Assembly: GCA_023701075.1 (NCBI GenBank)
Contig: JAMPXQ010000063.1
Coordinates: 1 to 7,808, forward strand
Direction of reading: 5' to 3'
DNA length: 7,808 bases
Source of the DNA: Candidatus Woesearchaeota archaeon
GTDB lineage: Archaea > Nanobdellota > Nanobdellia > Woesearchaeales > GW2011-AR15
In this document: one piece after another, positions 1-5,455 of the stretch
How positions within the stretch are numbered: the first letter of the stretch is position 1
Layout of the letters: the number at the start of each line of letters is the position of its first letter
Program-made: the position numbers and the translations under genes
The notes under the pieces: generated by a model
What the model saw: only the letters and a program-made list of their open reading frames with translations
What the model was told of the DNA's origin: nothing
Databases searched by the model: none

Positions 1-500
1 AGCAGGATGCCTATCAAGAGTATGCCCCCAGGAAACCGGAACATGAATGATACGCCTGCAAAAATCCCAGTCATCAAATGCCTCTTATCCAGATAAAAAT
101 TCACTGCAATCAGTGCAAATAGGCAAGAAGGTATTTCCGTCAATGCATGAGAAGAGAAGTAGAAAAATATCGGTGTCAAGATCACCAATAGAGATGCAAC
201 AAGCGCTGTCTTCTCATCAAATATGCGCCTTGCTGTATGATATGTCAAGAAAATATATGCTATGCTGAATACCAATGGAAGTATCTTTGAAAGCAAGATG
301 ACATCACTTATCTTCCATAACAGTCCCAGAATCATCGGAAGACCAATAGGCCTGAAAAATTCCCACAAGCCTACAGTACCAAAACTATACAGGTATTTAC
401 CCATGCCGATATACACTGCTTCGTCCCACCATATCTCATGGATAGGAAGGATGAGCTTTAGCATGACGAATGCAGCGACTACAAGGAATATCTTCTTCAT
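1..500 (-). CDS. GT-C/PMT-like membrane glycosyltransferase, N-terminal part (cut by window edge)
   Basis: Reading the minus strand from the ATG at 500-498 gives 166 open codons that run off the left edge with no stop. The protein begins MKKIFLVVAAFVMLKLILPI, one hydrophobic segment. It is followed by a predicted outer loop with W24-W25-D26-E27, the acidic motif after the first helix that is typical of PMT_2/ArnT-like GT-C enzymes. Further family-like signs are RPIGLP at 50-55, an arginine-rich cytoplasmic turn near 90-97, helices at about 66-88 and 98-116, and a TEIP segment at 121-124 before another helix. By family knowledge such enzymes transfer a sugar from a lipid-phosphate carrier on the outer face of the membrane; here the substrate is unknown. 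The start is supported by a TATA-like element about 26 nt upstream, shared with the divergent GT2 gene. The C-terminal half, including any soluble domain, is not visible. Confidence 0.85.
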   Translation of the reverse strand, partial: MKKIFLVVAAFVMLKLILPIHEIWWDEAVYIGMGKYLYSFGTVGLWEFFRPIGLPMILGLLWKISDVILLSKILPLVFSIAYIFLTYHTARRIFDEKTALVASLLVILTPIFFYFSSHALTEIPSCLFALIAVNFYLDKRHLMTGIFAGVSFMFRFPGGILLIGIL

Positions 501-517
501 CTTCCTATATCAGGGAC

Positions 518-530
518 TTAAATTTATATA
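518..530. promoter_or_regulatory. Shared TATA-like element between divergent genes
   Basis: An uninterrupted A/T block, TTAAATTTATATA, contains TTTATATA on the plus strand (523-530), which reads TATATAAA on the minus strand. Its centre, 526.5, is 26.5 nt from both the plus start codon (553) and the minus start codon (500). Archaeal transcription normally starts about 25-27 nt from the TATA centre, so either direction would give a leaderless message beginning at or next to the ATG. On the minus reading the box is preceded by GGAAAACC, a plausible purine-rich BRE. On the plus reading the upstream sequence is GGGACTTAAA. Whether one site serves both directions is inference. Confidence 0.7.
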
Positions 531-552
531 GGTTTTCCAATTATTTTCCAAT

Positions 553-1800
553 ATGGATGCATTTGTCGATTTCACACTATGGATAATCTACCTAATCCTG
601 CTGTATCTGAACCTGTTCTGGCTGACAGTCTATTTCTTCACGGATGAAGAGCATAAGACCCAGAGGTTTAGCAGCCTTCCTAAGGTCACTATAGCAATAC
701 CCGCGCATAATGAAGAAGAGGTGATCGAACTCACAATGAGGTCAGCCATGGACCTTGAGTACCCTAAGGAGCTTCTAGAAATAATCGTAATAGACAACAA
801 GAGCACAGACAACACTTTCAAGATAGCTGAAAAAGTCAGGAAGAGCAGCAAGCTTGACATACATGTCGTAAGGCTTGAAGAGAAGGGGAAGGGGCTAGCA
901 TTGAACCATGCTTTAGAGATTGCCAAAGGAGAGTTCTTCGTCCTCTTCGATGCAGATTCATTCGTCGAGAAAAAAGCATTAAAGAAGCTCCTGCCATATT
1001 TCACAAATGAGAAAATAGCATGCGTGCTTCCAATGATGAAGGTAGGAAGAATAGAGAACCTTCTCCAGAAGCTCCAATGGTATGAATATGTCATGAACCT
1101 GTTCTATAAGAGGATGATGGGAAGGATAGACTGCGTGCATGTAGCACCCGGACCTTTTTCCATCTATAGGAAAGACATCCTGAAGAAAATAGGCGGCTTC
1201 TCCCATCCAAACCTCACTGAAGACCTGGAGATTACATTAAGGCTACAGAAGCACCATTATAAGATAATCCAGACTTCTGATGCTGAAGTGAAAACAATCG
1301 CTCCAAAGAACATGAAAGACCTCTACAGGCAAAGGAACAGATGGTATAAAGGCTCGATATTCAACAGCCTGAAATACAAAAGCCTATGGTTCAACAAGGA
1401 ATACGGAGATTTCGGATTCGTACAGATGCCTACAATCATGATCCCGGGAATATTTGCTGTCATAATCCTCGGAGTGCATATCTTCTATTTCTTCAAGAGC
1501 ACTTTTGAATCAATATATAAATTATACACCATAAATTTTGACATAATGCCAATGATAATAAATTTCCATTTCACTTTCAACATCCTTGACGGCAACCATA
1601 CCAGGGGGATAATCGCAATACTTATGCTCCTCACAGGACTACTGACTTTCTATCTTTCGCATAGGATAATAGGAGAGAAACTGACAAAGCATGGTGTCCT
1701 TCCGGCTGTCTTATTCCTATTCCTGTTCCCGTTCTTCCTCTCTTATGTCTGGGCAACAATATTCATAGAATTAATATTCAAAAGAGTGCAAGAGTGGTAA
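553..1800 (+). CDS. Processive-type family 2 glycosyltransferase (cellulose/hyaluronan/poly-GlcNAc synthase-like)
   Basis: The 415-residue protein has one N-terminal helix (about 8-30), a cytoplasmic GT-A catalytic domain (about 42-270) and further helices near 288-315, 352-369 and 382-409. The catalytic motifs of the BcsA/NodC/hyaluronan synthase/PgaC group are all visible: AHNEE at 51-55, D81 and D86 in DNKSTD, KGKG at 111-114, the DAD metal-binding motif at 133-135, the GPFSIYR acceptor segment at 200-206, TED at 222-224 (catalytic base region) and QRNRW at 260-264 (QxxRW). These motifs indicate transfer from a nucleotide sugar on the cytoplasmic side, probably making and extruding a polymer or building a lipid-linked glycan; the sugar cannot be told. 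Length is normal for the family and no key residue is missing. The ATG lies about 26 nt from a TATA box, which suggests a leaderless mRNA. The thioredoxin-like gene follows after 32 nt with its own promoter-like box. A single-addition GT2 is the main alternative. Confidence 0.93.
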   Translation: MDAFVDFTLWIIYLILLYLNLFWLTVYFFTDEEHKTQRFSSLPKVTIAIPAHNEEEVIELTMRSAMDLEYPKELLEIIVIDNKSTDNTFKIAEKVRKSSKLDIHVVRLEEKGKGLALNHALEIAKGEFFVLFDADSFVEKKALKKLLPYFTNEKIACVLPMMKVGRIENLLQKLQWYEYVMNLFYKRMMGRIDCVHVAPGPFSIYRKDILKKIGGFSHPNLTEDLEITLRLQKHHYKIIQTSDAEVKTIAPKNMKDLYRQRNRWYKGSIFNSLKYKSLWFNKEYGDFGFVQMPTIMIPGIFAVIILGVHIFYFFKSTFESIYKLYTINFDIMPMIINFHFTFNILDGNHTRGIIAILMLLTGLLTFYLSHRIIGEKLTKHGVLPAVLFLFLFPFFLSYVWATIFIELIFKRVQEW

Positions 1801-1803
1801 ATC

Positions 1804-1812
1804 TTATAAATA
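1804..1812 (+). promoter_or_regulatory. TATA-like box for the thioredoxin-like gene
   Basis: TTATAAATA lies directly after the GT2 stop codon (1798-1800) and is centred about 25-26 nt before the ATG at 1833. No convincing Shine-Dalgarno sequence lies just upstream of that ATG (AGCTTAGTCAT). The gene therefore probably has its own promoter giving a leaderless mRNA, although read-through from the GT2 gene remains possible across the 32-nt gap. Confidence 0.55.
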
Positions 1813-1832
1813 CCTTAAATTAGCTTAGTCAT

Positions 1833-2522
1833 ATGAGGAAAGTCAGCAGGGTACGGTATCTTGTCGCAGCTGCCATAACAATAGGCATATTCCTATTCGG
1901 GCTGTTCCTGGGCCTTGTCGTAGAGAACAAAAGGATAGAGTATGTGCAGAAGAATGACAAGGTGCACCAGCTGGAATACAGTTCACTACAGCTCCTATAT
2001 ACTTATGTAGATCAGCTCTCGCAGGCAAAGGAATGCGACGCAATACCAAAGATATATGACCTATCTCTCAAGCATCTTGAGACCACAAGGATAAGGCTTG
2101 AATCATACGAAAAGGATTCAAAGATAAATGATAAGGAATTCGAGCTTCTCAGAAGAGAATACGTCCAGGCTGAACTTAGATATTGGCTCTTGGCACAGAG
2201 GATAAAGAAGATGTGCAACCTGGATATCGCAACCATGCTCTATTTCTATTCTACAGACAAAGAATGCCCGGAATGCAGCGAACAGGCGTTCATCCTTACA
2301 TACCTAAAAGATATCTTCGGCCAGGACCTACTGATATTCGCGCTTGATTCCAACTATGAAGAAGAGCCGCTCATCCCGATGATAAAAAGGGCATACAATG
2401 TTGAGGAATATCCTACTATAGTGCTCGGAGGAAAAGTCTTCTCAGGCTTCACTACAAAAGATGAACTGCGAAAAGAACTTTGCGATACCTACCGCAATGC
2501 TTCTATCTGCGACCATATCTGA
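1833..2522 (+). CDS. Membrane-anchored, outward-facing thioredoxin-fold protein with CPEC motif
   Basis: The 229-residue protein has a short basic N-terminus (MRKVSRVR), one strong helix or signal anchor (about 9-30), a charged, probably helical or coiled-coil region (about 36-128), and a C-terminal thioredoxin-like domain (about 132-220). That domain starts with strand ATMLYFYS and carries C145-P-E-C148 in the active-site position. It has a second strand LLIFALD near 166-172 and the expected cis-proline in EEYPTIVLGG (P194). The positive-inside rule places the redox domain outside the cell. Four further cysteines (68, 128, 217, 226) make six in all, so structural disulfides are possible. The likely role is thiol-disulfide exchange, or thioredoxin-fold binding, on surface proteins. 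The partner is unknown, and a link to the neighbouring glycosyltransferases is inferred only from position. The last 34 nt overlap the convergent membrane-protein gene. Confidence 0.8.
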   Translation: MRKVSRVRYLVAAAITIGIFLFGLFLGLVVENKRIEYVQKNDKVHQLEYSSLQLLYTYVDQLSQAKECDAIPKIYDLSLKHLETTRIRLESYEKDSKINDKEFELLRREYVQAELRYWLLAQRIKKMCNLDIATMLYFYSTDKECPECSEQAFILTYLKDIFGQDLLIFALDSNYEEEPLIPMIKRAYNVEEYPTIVLGGKVFSGFTTKDELRKELCDTYRNASICDHI

Positions 2523-3742
2523 ACGCCATCATAATCATATATCTTATCGAAATCATTCTCAAGGACAAGCAAGATGCCCTCATCTTCTCTCTGCCATACC
2601 TTGCCATGCAGCATGTCCTGCGTTATCCAGATATAATCTATCTGATTATTCTTCAAGAAACTCGATATCTTCTGATAGTCCCTTGAATCAAATATCTCAT
2701 CAGACAAAACTATCTTCTCTTTACTCTTTGAACTCAGATAGTAGCCTTTATCAGTATACGGCTCCTTGCCAGATACAGATGATATCATATATCCATAATC
2801 ATAATGGCTAATGACTTTCTTCCCAGGCAGATCCTTGAGCCAGACAAGGCTCTGCAATTCACCATGATAAGGGCCTGAGACAGAGACACGTTTCATATAT
2901 GCCCCTGAAGAGAATACGACACCGCATATCAGGATTATAACAACATAGCTCTTCAAGATCTCTGAATACCATACTCGCCTTATCAGATAAGACAGGCCAA
3001 TACCTGCAAAAAATGAGACTGCCAAATCAAGGAATATCACCATGGCAATGTCAACCAATGCCATCACACAAATAGCCATGAGAAGAAAATATACTGCTGC
3101 AAAATCCTTCTTTCTCATCCAGGATACAATAATACCTATGACAGCCAATATCACTGAAAATATTCCAAGACCATATTCAGCACCAAAGTCAGTGAAATAA
3201 CTTGTGAACATCGCATGCAGGTCAAGCATAGCATAATTGTTTGTCCAGACGAAAAGCAGAGTCACCAAGGCCATCCCAAGAACAGGGAAGAGGATCTTGC
3301 CTTTTTTCTTGCTATATACTAACATCACTAACAAAAGGACAATAAATATGAATCTCTGATTAAGAGCAGCGCTTGCAATAAAGGCTGCAACAGATACCAT
3401 GTAGCCTGAGAGCAGCATGCCATAAATACCCAAAAGCAGAAAAAACAGAGGCAAGAACATCCCATTAAATGTGCCATAAAGATATATGAAGCATGGCGAG
3501 AGGAGCATAACCATCAGCGTTATCTGCATATCATCCTTATCCATCTTTTCCAGTATCCTGAATATCAAGAAAAGATTGATGAATGAAAACACCAATGGCA
3601 GGAATCTCAATAAGAAATCATCAAATCTGCCGTCTACATATTGGTACTGTATATATGTAGGAAGAGAGGAACCTATGCTAAACCGCATGAAATGGAACGT
3701 TGTCAAGATCAGCAGAGCCAAGAAAAAGAACTTAATCTTCAT
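2489..3742 (-). CDS. GT-C-like multi-pass membrane protein with outer C-terminal domain, 417 aa
   Basis: This is the last gene of the minus-strand operon. About ten hydrophobic segments fill residues 4-281, followed by a soluble, probably extracellular domain (about 283-417). In that domain W301-L302, D331, FDSR at 351-354 and D369-Y370 match the spacing of motifs in the upstream neighbour (3732-5156), so the two are paralogs. The first loop has D37 and D41-D42 but lacks the clear SDD-type motif of the neighbour, so enzymatic activity is less sure. I prefer the ATG at 3742: it overlaps the upstream gene by 11 nt and has GTGAT (3751-3747), a match to the archaeal Shine-Dalgarno consensus, 4 nt upstream. 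An in-frame ATG at 3763 would add MRGSVIL and enlarge the overlap to 32 nt. The 3' end overlaps the convergent thioredoxin-like gene. The most likely class is a GT-C (GT39-like) transferase or a degenerate relative. Confidence 0.72.
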   Translation of the reverse strand: MKIKFFFLALLILTTFHFMRFSIGSSLPTYIQYQYVDGRFDDFLLRFLPLVFSFINLFLIFRILEKMDKDDMQITLMVMLLSPCFIYLYGTFNGMFLPLFFLLLGIYGMLLSGYMVSVAAFIASAALNQRFIFIVLLLVMLVYSKKKGKILFPVLGMALVTLLFVWTNNYAMLDLHAMFTSYFTDFGAEYGLGIFSVILAVIGIIVSWMRKKDFAAVYFLLMAICVMALVDIAMVIFLDLAVSFFAGIGLSYLIRRVWYSEILKSYVVIILICGVVFSSGAYMKRVSVSGPYHGELQSLVWLKDLPGKKVISHYDYGYMISSVSGKEPYTDKGYYLSSKSKEKIVLSDEIFDSRDYQKISSFLKNNQIDYIWITQDMLHGKVWQREDEGILLVLENDFDKIYDYDGVQIWSQIEALR

Positions 3743-5156
3743 CAATATCACACTTCCTCTCATATACTTCTATCTCTCCCTTGTATGCGATAGCAAAACA
3801 CGGATCCTTGAGCGTAAAAGACAGGTTCAGATCGTCAAGATCTTTTGAGACTATGAAATAATCTGCATCATACTTATCCAATGTCCTGAGCGCATTTATC
3901 CTGAACCTGGAATCATAAAATGCATTAACATCATCAAACCTGACTGAGGCGTCATCTATTGTAAGATACTGAGTGTCTATCATGCTCTTCCTCTCCCCTA
4001 GATAAGCAATAAGGCTGCCTTCTTTTGGAAGACCTAGAACAGTCGAACCTCTAGGAGTATTATTTATCCACCTAAATCCTGCAAGATATGACTCTGTATA
4101 TGGTTTATCCAAAAAGAACATCCCGGGTATTATAGTCAAGAACACCAGCGCAGCAATTCCATAGACTATAATATCCTGCCTTGCTGAAATCTTTGATTTC
4201 TCCAGATTCAGCATAAGATCCCTAAGGAACTGCCCAAAAAGGATTATCAAGGAGATGCTTAAGAACAGCACGCCTGTCTCTGAAGAGATCAGCTTCAAAG
4301 CCAGAAGAATGCTTGAAGAGAAAAAAACAGAGATTATCATAGTGATATTCTCATTTGTCTTCTTTACGATATATAAGTACACTGAATACATGCCTAAAGA
4401 GAGAGGGATGAGTCCCAAGGACTGCATCAAGGAATGCAGGTCCACATTCCCTAAATAAGGCAACTGCTCCCTAAACAGGCTGAATCCATGGGCCTGGAAA
4501 TTATTCTTGAACAATAGGAATATCACCCATAAGAGGAATGTCATGAAAAAGACTGCGTATTCAAGGTGAAGCTTGCTATAGTCGCGCTGGTAGATGTAAT
4601 TCAGGAAGATGAAGAAGAGGATTGATAGGACAAGTATGAATGATGTCGTGGAATTCAATACTAGAAATATAGTCACCCATATCAGGCCAGCCAGATTCTT
4701 TTCAATGTCTAAAAACAAGTATATCAAGAATATGCTGCCAGGGACTGCTATAGAAAGCGGACTTAGGCTGTTTAGGGTGACCTTTAGATATAACGGGAAA
4801 AGAGCCGCAAGCATGGAACAGATAAAGGCGATGTTCTCGTTCTTTATGATCCTCTTTGCCAATAAATAGACTGCAAGCACTATCAGAGAAGCAAAGATAT
4901 TATTCACTATCTTCAATGCAACCGTAGGCAGGAACATGCCAAAGAATGCCATGAGATAATAGTAGAACGGCAGCATTATGAAATGCCTCTCTCCACTGAA
5001 CAGATCATCATGTATTATCGGTTTTCCTGTCATTGATATATGGTCTATCTGCCTAAGAGTATAATATGACACATCATCTGAATAGTTAGGGCTCTGCAGC
5101 GAAAGGACTAAACGCACCAAGAGATAGATACTGAATGCTATCCAAAGTTTTCTCAT
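3732..5156 (-). CDS. GT-C-like membrane glycosyltransferase, 474 aa
   Basis: About a dozen hydrophobic segments span residues 4-348. They are followed by an outer domain (about 350-474) beginning FRWINNTPRGSTVL (361-374), a form common after the last helix of archaeal GT-C proteins. The first predicted outer loop has S26-D27-D28 followed by YYTLRQI, matching the acidic loop motif that binds metal and lipid-phosphate sugar in this fold. Motifs W363-I364, D394, FYDSR at 413-417 and YDADY at 429-433 recur, similarly spaced, in the downstream gene. The start codon overlaps the stop of the 100-residue gene in ATGA (5156-5153), so translation is probably coupled; no good Shine-Dalgarno is visible. 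By family knowledge the role is transfer of a lipid-carried sugar outside the membrane. The acceptor is unknown. Confidence 0.8.
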   Translation of the reverse strand: MRKLWIAFSIYLLVRLVLSLQSPNYSDDVSYYTLRQIDHISMTGKPIIHDDLFSGERHFIMLPFYYYLMAFFGMFLPTVALKIVNNIFASLIVLAVYLLAKRIIKNENIAFICSMLAALFPLYLKVTLNSLSPLSIAVPGSIFLIYLFLDIEKNLAGLIWVTIFLVLNSTTSFILVLSILFFIFLNYIYQRDYSKLHLEYAVFFMTFLLWVIFLLFKNNFQAHGFSLFREQLPYLGNVDLHSLMQSLGLIPLSLGMYSVYLYIVKKTNENITMIISVFFSSSILLALKLISSETGVLFLSISLIILFGQFLRDLMLNLEKSKISARQDIIVYGIAALVFLTIIPGMFFLDKPYTESYLAGFRWINNTPRGSTVLGLPKEGSLIAYLGERKSMIDTQYLTIDDASVRFDDVNAFYDSRFRINALRTLDKYDADYFIVSKDLDDLNLSFTLKDPCFAIAYKGEIEVYERKCDIDED

Positions 5157-5455
5157 TTTCTAAGCCTGGATGAAACCATGATAATCAGAGGCACTGCAAT
5201 GAACATGACTTTTGAAAGCTTGATTTTCAGCGTGACATCAAGGATAGCGAGGATCATCGAATAACTGAGTCCTGCAATGTTTGTCAGTATGAATCTTTCA
5301 AGAAAACCTATATCAATCTTAGATATGAAGAAATGACACGGCATGAATATGAAAAGAGTGTATATCATCGCCAAAAGAACGCCTTTTAGGCCTAGAAATG
5401 GCACTGCAATAGCTGAAAATACAGCCAGACTTGCCAGCAATTGGTCAATTCTCAT
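5153..5455 (-). CDS. Small integral membrane protein, 100 aa, possible detached GT-C-associated module
   Basis: The protein is nearly all hydrophobic, with segments at about 6-22, 24-44, 55-73 and 80-96, and it ends in SSRLRK. The stretch FIFMPCHFFIS, then IDIGFLERFILTN, then KLSKVMF resembles, from memory, the N-terminal region of larger archaeal membrane proteins (DUF1616-like and some GT-C proteins), where a 'PGY' turn precedes a 'lErl' helix. Here PGY is replaced by PCH. At 100 residues it contains only that part, so it may be a free-standing subunit or a relict. It overlaps the upstream gene by 11 nt and the downstream gene by 4 nt, and has an SD-like GGTG 7 nt before its ATG. This tight coupling argues that it is translated. 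Its function is unknown. Confidence 0.75.
   Translation of the reverse strand: MRIDQLLASLAVFSAIAVPFLGLKGVLLAMIYTLFIFMPCHFFISKIDIGFLERFILTNIAGLSYSMILAILDVTLKIKLSKVMFIAVPLIIMVSSRLRK

Noticed and set aside
47..531. Plus-strand open frames at 47-268 and 262-531.
   Set aside because: They are antisense to the GT-C-like gene on the minus strand, whose WWDE and TEIP motifs and hydrophobic pattern are convincing; the plus-strand peptides show no family signature.
630..1094. Minus-strand open frame of 154 codons inside the GT2 gene.
   Set aside because: It is antisense to the conserved GT2 catalytic motifs, and its serine-rich composition is typical of a shadow frame.
1511..1526. TATA-like AT-rich sequence inside the GT2 gene (CAATATATAAATTATA).
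   Set aside because: It lies in a coding stretch for a predicted membrane-proximal loop, and no start codon of a plausible gene lies at the right distance downstream.
2461..2811. Plus-strand open frames after the thioredoxin-like gene (2461-2811, 2480-2686).
   Set aside because: They are antisense to the soluble domain of the 417-aa protein and have low-complexity serine/histidine/tyrosine content without recognisable motifs.
3743..3763. Upstream ATG at 3763 as the start of the 417-aa protein.
   Set aside because: It would lengthen the overlap with the previous gene to 32 nt and has only a distant GGGAG; the ATG at 3742 has GTGAT at close spacing and an 11-nt overlap like the other junction.
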